IMG/VR virus record: IMGVR_UViG_3300048024_000045
Coordinates: 1 to 25,794 of that record
Reading direction: 5' to 3' (one strand)
DNA: 25,794 nucleotides
Source: a virus
In this document: one piece after another, positions 15,012 through 22,020 of the stretch
How positions within the stretch are numbered: position 1 is the first letter of the stretch
Layout of the letters: every line of letters begins with the position of its first letter
Translations under genes and position numbers: made by a program
The notes under the pieces: generated by a model
The model's database searches: none
What the model saw: the letters and a program-made list of their open reading frames with translations, nothing else
Told to the model about the DNA's origin: nothing

Positions 15012-15853
15012 TATTAGTTGATATGAATCAAGTTACAATTAGTAATTTGATGATACAGATAAAAGATGAACCTTTGAGTGAAGATTTGGTAAGGCATATG
15101 GTACTAAATTCTTTAAGGTCATATAAAACAAAATTCAGTAAAGATTTTGGTGAATTGGTGCTTTGTTATGATGACAGACATTGTTGGAGAAAAGATTACT
15201 TTCCATATTACAAACAAAATCGTAAAAAAGCAAGAAGTGAAAGTAGTTTAAATTGGAATGAACTATTTGATATACTAACTAAAATTCAAAATGAGTTAGA
15301 AGAAAATTTCCCATATAAAGTTTTAAAAATTGAAGGTGCAGAAGCTGATGATATTATTGCGATAATATCAAATAGGATTTCTTCTACACCAAATTTATAT
15401 GAAGATATATTAATTATATCTGGAGATAAAGACTTCATACAATTACACGAAAAGAATAATGTAAAACAATATTCACCGACTTTGAAAAAATTTGTGGTTG
15501 ATGACAACCCAGAACAATATAAGTTTGAACATATTATAAGAGGTGATAAAGGTGATGGTGTTCCAAATGTTTTATCACAAGATACTGTCTTTGTAGATGA
15601 ATTAAGACAAAGACCTATAACGAAAAAGAAATTAACAGAATGGAAAGAGAATGGTATTCCAGAGGGTGAGATAAAAAGAAACTATCAAAGAAACAAAACA
15701 TTGATAGACTTTGATAGTATACCAAATGAGTTGGGGGAACTTATATATAATATGTGGGTAAATAAAATTACTCAAAGTGATAGGAGTAAAATATTACCTT
15801 ATTTTATGAAACATAGACTAAAAGAACTAACTGAAAAACTAGGAGATTTTTAA
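15008..15853 (+). CDS. rnh: RNase H, T4 Rnh-like (FEN-family 5'-3' nuclease)
   Basis: A 281-residue nuclease that removes RNA primers and adjacent DNA from lagging-strand fragments. Metal-binding acidic residues are in the expected order: Asp5 (MILVD), Asp55/Asp56 (CYDDRHCWR), 'GAEADDIIA' (E112, D114, D115), 'SGDKDFIQL' (D140, D142) and 'RGDKGDGVPN' (D180, D183), the last within the helix-hairpin-helix-like motif. Length is near T4 Rnh (305 aa). In T4, rnh lies near genes 33, 59 and 32; here those genes lie about 7 kb downstream, so the block is split by accessory genes. Confidence 0.9.
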   Translation: MILVDMNQVTISNLMIQIKDEPLSEDLVRHMVLNSLRSYKTKFSKDFGELVLCYDDRHCWRKDYFPYYKQNRKKARSESSLNWNELFDILTKIQNELEENFPYKVLKIEGAEADDIIAIISNRISSTPNLYEDILIISGDKDFIQLHEKNNVKQYSPTLKKFVVDDNPEQYKFEHIIRGDKGDGVPNVLSQDTVFVDELRQRPITKKKLTEWKENGIPEGEIKRNYQRNKTLIDFDSIPNELGELIYNMWVNKITQSDRSKILPYFMKHRLKELTEKLGDF

Positions 15854-16332
15854 TGGCATATGATGTTGTAAGACCTTTAATACACGAAGTATTAACAATG
15901 GTCAATAATGCAAAAGTAAAAGATAAAAAAATAGAAGTATTAAGAAAATACAGAAGTGATGGATTGAAAATGATTTTGAAATCTAGCTTTGACCCTAAGA
16001 TTGTATGGAGATTACCAGACGGTGATGTACCATTTATTAAAAATGATGCACCAGCTGGAACTGAACATACAAGGTTAGAACAAGAAGCAAGTAAACTATT
16101 TCACTTTATAAGAGGTGGAAACGATAAATTAAAACAAGTTAAATGTGAAACTATGTTTGTCCAAATGTTAGAAGGATTACAAGAGGCTGAAGCAGAAGTT
16201 TTAATACTTGCAAAGGATAAGAGATTACATCAAAAATATAAAGGATTATCAAAACAAGTAGTACAAGAGGCATTTGATTGGGATGACAATTTTTTAAATG
16301 TTAAACACAAAGATTATAAAAAATCTGCATAG
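15853..16332 (+). CDS. DUF6433-like conserved phage protein
   Basis: A 159-residue protein with the pattern 'RLPDGDVPFIKNDAPAGTEH' followed by 'TRLEQEASKLFHFIRGGN' and 'FVQMLEGLQEAEAEVLILAK', which I recognise as a family shared by many T4-like phages (DUF6433, number from memory). It is helical, soluble and of unknown function. It is coupled to RNase H by a TAATG junction, suggesting a role near replication, and ends the operon before a new promoter. Confidence 0.7.
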   Translation: MAYDVVRPLIHEVLTMVNNAKVKDKKIEVLRKYRSDGLKMILKSSFDPKIVWRLPDGDVPFIKNDAPAGTEHTRLEQEASKLFHFIRGGNDKLKQVKCETMFVQMLEGLQEAEAEVLILAKDKRLHQKYKGLSKQVVQEAFDWDDNFLNVKHKDYKKSA

Positions 16333-16335
16333 GGG

Positions 16336-16366
16336 TTGACATTTAATTAAAATATGTTATTATAAT
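16336..16366 (+). promoter_or_regulatory. Sigma-70-like promoter overlapped by a palindrome
   Basis: TTGACA (16336-16341) with two candidate -10 elements: TATTAT at 16358-16363 (16-base spacer) or TATAAT at 16361-16366 (19-base spacer). The -10 region lies inside a perfect 22-bp palindrome. The promoter would drive the small membrane protein and the SleB-like hydrolase. Confidence 0.7.
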
Positions 16367-16373
16367 AACATAT
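16352..16373. repeat. Perfect 22-bp palindrome, possible operator
   Basis: Bases 16352-16373 are fully self-complementary (half-site ATATGTTATTA) and cover the -10 elements of the promoter at 16336. A symmetric site here could be an operator blocking RNA polymerase. Alternatively it forms a hairpin in read-through RNA, but no T-run follows, so it is not a clear terminator. Confidence 0.6.
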
Positions 16374-16403
16374 ATTATTAACATTTAAATTTATAGGTAT
16401 ATT

Positions 16404-16565
16404 ATGTTTTATTTTTTGATTGGATTTATATTCAGTATTCTTGCGGCTGGTGCTGTTGATGGTGACGCCTCTCTCACTACTCTTTCCATCCTCGCAGTCG
16501 CTGGGATTGGGTTTATGAGTCTTGGCACTTATATTATGAATAAGAAAGATGACCAAGAGAACTAA
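16404..16565 (+). CDS. Tiny GC-rich two-helix membrane protein
   Basis: A 53-residue protein: 'MFYFLIGFIFSILAAGAVDG', then a second hydrophobic segment (LSILAVAGIGFMSLGTYI) and a charged tail (NKKDDQEN). The conserved-looking 'AGAVDGD' turn between the helices recurs in short marine phage membrane proteins. Its middle (about 16440-16525) is clearly richer in G+C and in C-ending codons (GCC, CTC, ATC) than any neighbour, which may reflect transfer or constraint on the DNA/RNA itself. It overlaps the hydrolase gene by 17 bases. A holin-like role is conceivable beside a lytic enzyme, but unproven. Confidence 0.65.
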   Translation: MFYFLIGFIFSILAAGAVDGDASLTTLSILAVAGIGFMSLGTYIMNKKDDQEN

Positions 16566-17199
16566 ACCCAGAGTTGTAAGGGAACAAGTTGGATTACCAG
16601 ACCGTTCCCTACAATTCAAAAACACAGAGGGGCACAGAGTGTTTTTTAAAGTTTTTATATCAATATTATCAACAGTTGTTATTATTGCTGGTATCAATAG
16701 ACCAGACAGAACACCAAAAATGCAATATATGGAAATTGCACAATATGATAGATATATTGACGAACAAGAAATTACTTGTCTTGCAAAAAATATGTATTTT
16801 GAAGCTCGTAATGAGGGAACAGCTGGAGTTCTAGGTGTAACCAATGTAGTTTTAAATAGAGTAAAAAGTGAATTATATCCAAACACAATTTGTGGTGTTA
16901 TAGAAGATGCTAAAATATCACAATGGTGGTTAAAAGAAAAAGGTTTAAAGAAACCCATTAAAAATATGTGTCAATTTAGTTGGTACTGTGATGGTAAATC
17001 AGATGAGATAAAAGATTACTACACATATAATCAACTGTTTACACTTGCAGAGGGTTTAGTTGCATCAAATTTCAAAACTTTGCTTGACATTACAGACGGT
17101 GCGTTGTATTATCACGCTGACTATGTTAAACCAAAATGGTCAAGAGATTTTGAAAAAACTGTTAAAATTGGTAGACATATTTTTTATAGAAGGAGATAA
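16549..17199 (+). CDS. SleB-like cell wall hydrolase with membrane anchor (endolysin candidate)
   Basis: A 216-residue protein with a basic N-terminus, one membrane segment (about 31-50, VFFKVFISILSTVVIIAGIN) and a Hydrolase_2/SleB-type domain (PF07486) from about residue 73. The family signature 'CLAKNMYFEARNEG' contains the catalytic-type Glu85, followed by 'VTNVVLNRV', 'CGVI' and 'MCQFSWYCDG'. These enzymes cleave peptidoglycan glycan strands. The uncleaved N-terminal segment would hold the domain in the inner membrane facing the periplasm, as in signal-anchor endolysins. It sits beside a tiny membrane protein and away from the spanin genes at 6469-7279. Confidence 0.8.
   Translation: MTKRTKPRVVREQVGLPDRSLQFKNTEGHRVFFKVFISILSTVVIIAGINRPDRTPKMQYMEIAQYDRYIDEQEITCLAKNMYFEARNEGTAGVLGVTNVVLNRVKSELYPNTICGVIEDAKISQWWLKEKGLKKPIKNMCQFSWYCDGKSDEIKDYYTYNQLFTLAEGLVASNFKTLLDITDGALYYHADYVKPKWSRDFEKTVKIGRHIFYRRR
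17084..17112 (+). promoter_or_regulatory. Internal sigma-70-like promoter
   Basis: TTGACA (17084-17089), 17-base spacer, TATTAT (17107-17112), inside the end of the hydrolase gene, about 90 bases before the GTG start at 17201. It could add transcription of the downstream small-gene operon, but coding constraint makes chance possible. Confidence 0.45.
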
Positions 17200-17200
17200 T

Positions 17201-17758
17201 GTGAATATATTTTATACTAATGAAGACCCAAAGATTGCATCTTTGGAACATTGTGATAAACACGCTGTAAAAATGTGTGTAGAGTATGCACAACTATTAT
17301 CTACTGCACATAGATTACTAGACGGAAAAGAATATGCTGGTAAATCTAAAACTGGTAGAAATGTAAAAAGATGGAAACACCCAACAGACTTTATGGAAGA
17401 AAACCTAATGTTGGCGTGTCATACTAAACACCCATCTGCAATATGGTGTAGAGAAACCAAAGGTAATTATTCTTGGTTATTACATTTACTAATGAATTTA
17501 CTAAAAGAATATACATTTAGATATGGTAAGAAACACTCAGTAGAAAATAGATTACCATACTTAAATATTATACCAAAGAATATTAATCCAGATACTAGAC
17601 TAACTGAGATGCCCCAATGTATGCCAGATTATTGCAAGATTCCTAATCAACCAATCGCAGCTTATAAGAACTACTATATAAAAGAGAAGACTAGATTTGC
17701 GACTTGGAAGAATAGGAGTATACCATTATGGTTTCAAGAAAAGGATATTGGGATATGA
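17201..17758 (+). CDS. Conserved T4-like phage protein with HCDKHxVKM motif
   Basis: A 185-residue protein with a GTG start, chosen because AGGAG (17191-17195) lies five bases upstream and the coding pattern of the family begins 'MNIFYTNEDPKIASLEHCDK'. Conserved features are 'HCDKHAVKMCVEYAQLLSTA', 'HPSAIWCRETKGNYSWLLHL', 'MPQCMPDYC' and 'AAYKNYYIKEKTRFATWKNR'. This family is common in T4-like phages of aquatic bacteria; I cannot assign a biochemical function. The His/Cys-rich segments would fit metal or nucleotide binding. Confidence 0.7.
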   Translation: MNIFYTNEDPKIASLEHCDKHAVKMCVEYAQLLSTAHRLLDGKEYAGKSKTGRNVKRWKHPTDFMEENLMLACHTKHPSAIWCRETKGNYSWLLHLLMNLLKEYTFRYGKKHSVENRLPYLNIIPKNINPDTRLTEMPQCMPDYCKIPNQPIAAYKNYYIKEKTRFATWKNRSIPLWFQEKDIGI

Positions 17759-17958
17759 TTAATGAACACATTGTAAAAGGTGACTTAGAATATTTAGAGA
17801 GTGAAGAAGTGAAAAAAAAGAGAGAAGAGTTAAAGAGAAACTGGTTAGGTAAAGATGAATTGTATCAGTTTGAGATTGCACAAATGCAAAAACAAATACA
17901 CGATTTACAAATTAGAGTTAAGGAACTTATAGAAGAATTGGAGAGAAAAAATGGGTGA
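17728..17958 (+). CDS. Small coiled-coil phage protein
   Basis: A 76-residue protein. The N-terminus 'VSRKGYWDMINEHIVKGDLE' and 'YLESEEVKKKREELKRNWLG' are followed by a heptad region (YQFEIAQMQKQIHDLQIRVK). The ATG at 17728 has AGGAG nine bases upstream; a second ATG at 17755 in an ATGA overlap with the preceding stop (AAGGA upstream) would give 67 residues. It is conserved in style among marine T4-like phages; function unknown. Confidence 0.6.
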   Translation: MVSRKGYWDMINEHIVKGDLEYLESEEVKKKREELKRNWLGKDELYQFEIAQMQKQIHDLQIRVKELIEELERKNG

Positions 17959-18082
17959 ATTATTACTATTTTTTACTGGCTTCTTTTTTGGTATGTTTGT
18001 AATGCAAACAATAGATATGTTTACAATACTAAAAGAGTTTAAAGGTGAGATTAAAAATTATAAAAAAAAACTAAGGAGATAA
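17951..18082 (+). CDS. Small single-pass membrane protein
   Basis: A 43-residue protein with one hydrophobic helix (LLLFFTGFFFGMFVMQTIDM) and a Lys-rich cytoplasmic tail (EIKNYKKKLRR). It starts eight bases inside the previous gene and ends over the ribosome binding site (AGGAGA) of the next. Function unknown. Confidence 0.55.
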   Translation: MGELLLFFTGFFFGMFVMQTIDMFTILKEFKGEIKNYKKKLRR

Positions 18083-18086
18083 TATT

Positions 18087-18257
18087 ATGACAAGTAAACT
18101 TGATAGACTTATGATGCTTCAAGATGAAGTACACATTGCAAAAAAGTTTGTAGAAGAACACGGCCCAGAAGATATGGGTTATGTAAATACTGCAATCAAT
18201 TATATAGAAGAAAGAATTCTTGACTTGAGATTAGAGATTGATAAGAAGTTAGATTAA
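18087..18257 (+). CDS. Small helical hypothetical protein
   Basis: A 56-residue acidic, helical protein (SKLDRLMMLQDEVHIAKKFV; INYIEERILDLRLEIDKKLD). AGGAGA lies seven bases before the ATG, and the next gene starts directly after its stop. Family unknown. Confidence 0.55.
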   Translation: MTSKLDRLMMLQDEVHIAKKFVEEHGPEDMGYVNTAINYIEERILDLRLEIDKKLD

Positions 18258-18560
18258 ATGCCTAGATACGATTTTTACAATAAAAAAGAAAATAAATATT
18301 TTGACGAATTTATGTCTTACGAAGAGAAAGTTGAGTATTTAAAAGTCAATCCTAACATTGAACCTGCTGATTATTTAAATATGAATGTAGTTAGTGGAGT
18401 TACTAAAAGTGAAAAGGGTGATTCTGGTATGAGAGAGGTGTTTAGTAAGATTGCAGAAAAACACCCTACTAGCCCACTCGCAGATAGATATGGTAAAAAA
18501 TCAATTAAGAAATTAAAAGCAAAAAGAGCATATGATAAACATAAAAAGCGTAGTCCTTAG
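18258..18560 (+). CDS. FmdB-like small protein lacking zinc ligands
   Basis: A 100-residue protein whose start 'MPRYDFYNKKENKYFDEFMS' resembles the N-terminal strand pair of FmdB-family zinc ribbons (MPxYxFxCxxC...), but the Cys positions are replaced and the protein has none. Similar Cys-less versions occur in marine T4-like phages, where 'REVFSKIAEKHPTSPLADRY' is the conserved C-terminal part. Function unknown. It overlaps the SoxYZ-like carrier gene by 29 bases. Confidence 0.6.
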   Translation: MPRYDFYNKKENKYFDEFMSYEEKVEYLKVNPNIEPADYLNMNVVSGVTKSEKGDSGMREVFSKIAEKHPTSPLADRYGKKSIKKLKAKRAYDKHKKRSP

Positions 18561-19248
18561 TCTTATTATTTTACTATTTCCAATATCTGTTTGTTCAGAT
18601 AGTTGGAAAGAATGGTTGAAAGATAATTTATATAAAGAACAGTTTTTAGAACGAACTGATGACATAATTATTGTATCACCTTATCGTGCAATAGATAGTG
18701 GAAATGTTCCTATTGTTATCACAACAAAGTCAAAAGACTTAATTAAATTTACTTTAATTATAGACGAGAATCCAACACCTTGTTGTGCAACATTTGAGTT
18801 TGTAGGTTTATTACCATATATTGAAACTAATATAAGAGTAAATGCATACACACACTTAACTGTTGTTGCAGAAGATATAGATGGTAATTTATTTTATAAT
18901 AGAAAGTATATTAAGGCAGCTGGTGGTTGTTCTGCAACACCATTAGTTGATAGTAGTGTACCAAAAGATAGAGTAGATATTATTGATGATAAATTACATT
19001 TTGATAAAAAAAGAATTCAATTCAATCACCCAAACTATTCTGGACTACAATTTGATCAATTAACTAGAACAGAAATACCAGCAGATTATATTGACTCTGT
19101 TGTTGTTAAAACAAGTAAAGGTATATTCTCATATGAGGGAACAATCGGTATATCACAAAATCATTACTTTACTTTGTTTAGTGGAGATATAGAAAAAATA
19201 GTATATACTGATAATTTAGGAAATAATTACGAGGAAAGTTATGAGTAA
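18532..19248 (+). CDS. SoxYZ-like carrier, quinoprotein-dehydrogenase-associated type
   Basis: A 238-residue exported protein. Residues 1-22 are a Sec signal peptide (INIKSVVLSLIILLFPISVC; position -1 Val argues against a lipobox). Residues about 45-136 are SoxY-like: 'NPTP' at 80-83, 'RVNAYT' at 102-107 and the carrier-type 'GGC' with Cys133. Residues about 160-238 are SoxZ-like: 'HPNYSGLQFDQLTR' at 166-179 and 'EGTIGISQN'. This fused order is that of the SoxYZ-like proteins found next to PQQ-dependent alcohol/methanol dehydrogenases (TIGR04557 family, named from memory). Cellular SoxY carries sulfur intermediates on the C-terminal Cys; the role of the fused form is not settled. It overlaps PhoH by eight bases. 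With pqqA at 22339 it suggests support of a host periplasmic quinoprotein. Confidence 0.8.
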   Translation: MINIKSVVLSLIILLFPISVCSDSWKEWLKDNLYKEQFLERTDDIIIVSPYRAIDSGNVPIVITTKSKDLIKFTLIIDENPTPCCATFEFVGLLPYIETNIRVNAYTHLTVVAEDIDGNLFYNRKYIKAAGGCSATPLVDSSVPKDRVDIIDDKLHFDKKRIQFNHPNYSGLQFDQLTRTEIPADYIDSVVVKTSKGIFSYEGTIGISQNHYFTLFSGDIEKIVYTDNLGNNYEESYE

Positions 19249-19945
19249 AAAACAAGACATTAAATTAGATAATTTAGTTACTGTGAAACCAATTACAGAT
19301 AATCAAAAGGTAGTCTTTAATGCCTGGAGAAAAGACAATAAGAATTTGTTTTTGTTTGGTGCAGCTGGTACTGGAAAAACTTTTATATCAATGTATCTAG
19401 CATTAGAGCAAGTGTTAGACCCAAAAACTAAGTACGAAAATGTTATCATTATTCGTTCAGTTGTTCCAACAAGAGATATGGGGTTTCTGCCTGGTGATGA
19501 AGAAGATAAGTCTGCATTGTACCAAGTACCATATCACAATATGGTTCAGTTTATGTTTGAACAATCAAGTGATAATGCATTTAGTATGTTATACGACAGA
19601 TTAAAAAATCAAGGTAGTGTTACCTTCTTGACAACTTCATATCTTCGTGGTATAACATTAGATAACGCTGTCGTAATTGTTGACGAATCTCAGAACTGTA
19701 ACTTTCACGAGTTAGATACGATTGTTACAAGAGTTGGTCAAGACAGTAAAATTATATTTTGTGGTGATTTCTTTCAATCAGATTTGACCAAGATGAGTGA
19801 AAAAGAAGGACTACAAGATTTTATGAGAATATTAGAACAAATGAAAGAATTTGAAACAGTAGAATTTACAATAGGTGATATTGTTCGTTCTGGTTTTGTT
19901 CGTAATTATTTAATAGAAAAAACAAAACTTGGTCTAGGAGAGTAA
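19241..19945 (+). CDS. phoH: PhoH-like ATPase
   Basis: A 234-residue P-loop ATPase of the PhoH family. Walker A is 'GAAGTGKT' (40-47, Lys46) and Walker B 'VVIVDESQN' (Asp148, Glu149), with 'SYLRGITLDNAVVIVDE' before it and 'GDFFQSD' as the sensor-like motif. PhoH genes are widespread in marine phages and often associated with phosphate stress, although the phage function is unproven; RNA-linked ATPase activity is suspected. It starts within the end of the SoxYZ-like gene. Confidence 0.9.
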   Translation: MSKKQDIKLDNLVTVKPITDNQKVVFNAWRKDNKNLFLFGAAGTGKTFISMYLALEQVLDPKTKYENVIIIRSVVPTRDMGFLPGDEEDKSALYQVPYHNMVQFMFEQSSDNAFSMLYDRLKNQGSVTFLTTSYLRGITLDNAVVIVDESQNCNFHELDTIVTRVGQDSKIIFCGDFFQSDLTKMSEKEGLQDFMRILEQMKEFETVEFTIGDIVRSGFVRNYLIEKTKLGLGE

Positions 19946-19951
19946 TATATT

Positions 19952-20164
19952 ATGCAAAGTACAAAACAAAGATGGGATTGGAGAATACAAGAAACATTAG
20001 TGAAAGAAGTATTAAGACTTGAACCAGAAAACGAATATATTAAAAAGTGGTGTGAGATGGGAAATCATCACGGTGCGAATATTCGTAAGGCTAGAGATTA
20101 TTATTTAAAACACGGAAAATCACCAGAAGAAAATGGCGAACACCCAAAGGGAAGTTGTCAATAA
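19952..20164 (+). CDS. Hypothetical protein
   Basis: A 70-residue protein (QSTKQRWDWRIQETLVKEVL; WCEMGNHHGANIRKARDYYL) with a His/Lys-rich tail. Family not recognised. It lies between PhoH and the barrel protein, with AGGAG upstream, and its stop overlaps the next start (TAATG). Confidence 0.55.
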   Translation: MQSTKQRWDWRIQETLVKEVLRLEPENEYIKKWCEMGNHHGANIRKARDYYLKHGKSPEENGEHPKGSCQ

Positions 20165-20724
20165 TGAAAAAATATTTGATGATTGCAAGTATTGTTGCAT
20201 TACCTATTACTGTAAGTGCAGATGGTTATTATGCAAAATTTGGTTATGGTTTACAAGATGGATTGAATGGTGGTAAAAATGCATCAGAGTATGGACTTAC
20301 TGTTGGTAAGAAACTAAATGATGTATTCTCTGCTGAAATAAAAACAAGATTAAAAGTAAAAGATAGTTCTACCAGTAATGACCAGAGAGCAGAATTTGCA
20401 TTGATAAGTTCTAAAAAAGTTTATGGTAAACTTAGTATGTACATACGAGGTGGTGCTGGATATAAGTTCACTAGAGATAAAAGTCACGAATACTGGCACA
20501 TAGAGCCTGGTCTAAAATATAAATTAAATGATGTCTGGAGTATTAAAGGTGGTGTAAGATTCAGAGATAGTTTTGATTCTATATACGAACAATCAGACAT
20601 TACATATAAGGCAGGAATATCTTATAAACTTAATAAGAATAATAGTATAGGTATCGGAAGTAAATTTAAAAGAGGTGATAGTCAATACAATTCAATAGGT
20701 GTAAGTTACAAGGTAAATTTTTAA
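20164..20724 (+). CDS. Outer-membrane beta-barrel protein
   Basis: A 186-residue exported protein from the ATG at 20164 (TAATG junction; an upstream TTG at 20155 is disfavoured). The signal peptide is 1-19 (MKKYLMIASIVALPITVSA|D). The mature part alternates aromatic/hydrophobic strands with Gly/Asn/Lys turns: 'GYYAKFGYGLQDGLNGG', 'LSMYIRGGAGYKFTR', 'WSIKGGVRFRDSF', 'ITYKAGISYKL'. The last residue is Phe, the usual outer-membrane insertion signal recognised by BamA. About eight strands fit an OmpX/OmpA-type small barrel. Roles such as superinfection exclusion, receptor masking or permeability change are inference. Confidence 0.75.
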   Translation: MKKYLMIASIVALPITVSADGYYAKFGYGLQDGLNGGKNASEYGLTVGKKLNDVFSAEIKTRLKVKDSSTSNDQRAEFALISSKKVYGKLSMYIRGGAGYKFTRDKSHEYWHIEPGLKYKLNDVWSIKGGVRFRDSFDSIYEQSDITYKAGISYKLNKNNSIGIGSKFKRGDSQYNSIGVSYKVNF

Positions 20725-20733
20725 GGAGAAAAT

Positions 20734-21204
20734 ATGTCTGAAAAATTAAGTGAAAATTTTACAGTTGCAGAATATATTAAATCACAAACTGCAACACGAC
20801 ACGGAATAGATAATTCATTAAGTGAAGAACATTTACAAAATGCAAAAAAGTTATTTGCAAATGTTGTACAACCAATAAGAGAAAAGTTTGGTATAACACT
20901 CATTACATCTGGGTATAGAAGTCCAGATTTAAATGCAAAGATAGGTGGTTCTTCTAAATCACAACATTGTAAAGGTCAGGCGGTTGACCTTGAGTGTTTA
21001 AAAGAAAGTAATGCAGATGTGGCTATGTGGATAGAAAACAATCTAGATTTTGACCAGCTCATTTTAGAGTTCTATACACCAGGCGACCCTAGAAGTGGGT
21101 GGATTCATATATCTTATAATGAAGATGGAAAAAATAGAAAATCGGTATTGACAGCAAGTAAAATAAATGGTAAAGTAGTATACACAAATGGTCTTAATAT
21201 ATGA
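20734..21204 (+). CDS. Peptidase M15-family enzyme (endolysin/carboxypeptidase-like)
   Basis: A 156-residue protein with a Peptidase_M15 fold: 'TSGYRSPDLNAKIGGSSKSQ' then 'HCKGQAVDLE' supply His78 and Asp85, and 'GWIHISYN' supplies His125, the three zinc ligands. Glu112 in 'LILEFYT' is in place for the catalytic acid. Such enzymes cut peptidoglycan cross-links (D-Ala-D-Ala or L-Ala-D-Glu). There is no signal peptide, so it would need a holin to reach the wall. AAGGAG lies upstream of the ATG. It is the second peptidoglycan enzyme in the window, next to the SleB-like hydrolase at 16549. Confidence 0.85.
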   Translation: MSEKLSENFTVAEYIKSQTATRHGIDNSLSEEHLQNAKKLFANVVQPIREKFGITLITSGYRSPDLNAKIGGSSKSQHCKGQAVDLECLKESNADVAMWIENNLDFDQLILEFYTPGDPRSGWIHISYNEDGKNRKSVLTASKINGKVVYTNGLNI

Positions 21205-21305
21205 TAGACAAAGAAGGTTATACTCAAAGAGAATGGGATAGAGTTGTAGGTTATGGAAAAGTACCAGATGAATATAAGAAAAAGAATGTTCCAACACAAA
21301 AATAA
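21201..21305 (+). CDS. Very small hypothetical protein
   Basis: A 34-residue frame (MIDKEGYTQREWDRVVGYGK, then VPDEYKKKNVPTQK) starting in an ATGA overlap with the M15 gene and running 20 bases into the exonuclease gene. The coupling and non-random composition support translation, but it may only serve to couple the two flanking genes. Confidence 0.45.
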   Translation: MIDKEGYTQREWDRVVGYGKVPDEYKKKNVPTQK

Positions 21306-21972
21306 TTTAGATATACCAGACATAAGTGCTAAGACTTCTGATGGCATAAGGTTATACGAAACACCAGAGGGTAAGTTTTATCCATCTATCACTACTGTTT
21401 TAAAAAACAGAGGTAAAGAAGGTTTATTTGAGTGGAGAAAAAGAGTTGGTGAAGATGTTGCAACTTATGTTTCAAGAAAATCTGCAACAAGAGGAACTCA
21501 AGTACATCATTATTGTGAAAAGTATTTAGACAATGGTTATGAGAACAAAGATTGGAATGAATATAAAAAAGGTAGATTTCTATCTTATTGTTTGTTCTCA
21601 CAACTAAAACCATATTTAGATAAAAGAATTGGATTGATACATTGTCAAGAAAGAGCATTATGGCACGACTTTTATAAGATTGCTGGTAGGGTTGATTGTA
21701 TTGCAGAGTGGAACGGAGAGTTGTCTGTAATTGATTTCAAAACAAGTACCAAAGAACGAGAAGATAATTGGAATGAGAACTATTATATACAAGCCTCTGC
21801 ATATGCAGAGATGTATCAAGAAAGAACATCACAAGAGATAAACCAGATAGTTATATTAGTGGTTACAGAAGACGGTACAGTTCAAGAGTTTGTAAAAGAT
21901 AAACATAAATATTTGCATCTACTTGACAAAGAGTTAAATCTATATTATAATACTGTAAAGACTGGTAAATGA
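21286..21972 (+). CDS. PD-(D/E)XK exonuclease
   Basis: A 228-residue nuclease from the ATG at 21286, the start that best fits family N-termini ('LDIPDI...YETPEGKFYPSITTVL'); starts at 21253 and 21268 are possible. Catalytic motifs are 'GRVDCIA' (Asp137) and 'VIDFKTS' (Asp150, Lys152), with the QxxxY-like 'YIQASAYAEMY' following, which places it among RecB/Cas4-like single-strand or end-processing nucleases. A likely role is DNA recombination or host DNA degradation. Its last codons contain a consensus promoter for the tmRNA-pqqA unit. Confidence 0.75.
   Translation: MFQHKNNLDIPDISAKTSDGIRLYETPEGKFYPSITTVLKNRGKEGLFEWRKRVGEDVATYVSRKSATRGTQVHHYCEKYLDNGYENKDWNEYKKGRFLSYCLFSQLKPYLDKRIGLIHCQERALWHDFYKIAGRVDCIAEWNGELSVIDFKTSTKEREDNWNENYYIQASAYAEMYQERTSQEINQIVILVVTEDGTVQEFVKDKHKYLHLLDKELNLYYNTVKTGK
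21923..21951 (+). promoter_or_regulatory. Consensus sigma-70 promoter of the tmRNA-pqqA unit
   Basis: TTGACA (21923-21928), 17-base spacer, TATAAT (21946-21951), both perfect, inside the end of the exonuclease gene. The predicted start is about 21958. Only the tmRNA and pqqA lie between it and the terminator at 22429-22472. Confidence 0.8.
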
Positions 21973-22020
21973 AAAATTAACAGTTTGTTCATATAACTTA
22001 CAGAAATGTAATTTATAGAT

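Noticed and set aside
16347-16958. Long antisense frame (203 codons) opposite the SleB-like gene
   Set aside because: No ribosome binding site, composition of a shadow frame, and it would run across a promoter, a membrane-protein gene and a well-supported hydrolase.
17060-17200. Upstream extension of the HCDKH-motif protein
   Set aside because: It overlaps the hydrolase gene by 140 bases; the GTG at 17201 with AGGAG and the conserved N-terminus is far better.
21148-21176. TTGACA-17-TAAAGT inside the M15 gene
   Set aside because: The -10 element is weak and no gene start is well placed behind it except the overlapping small frame.
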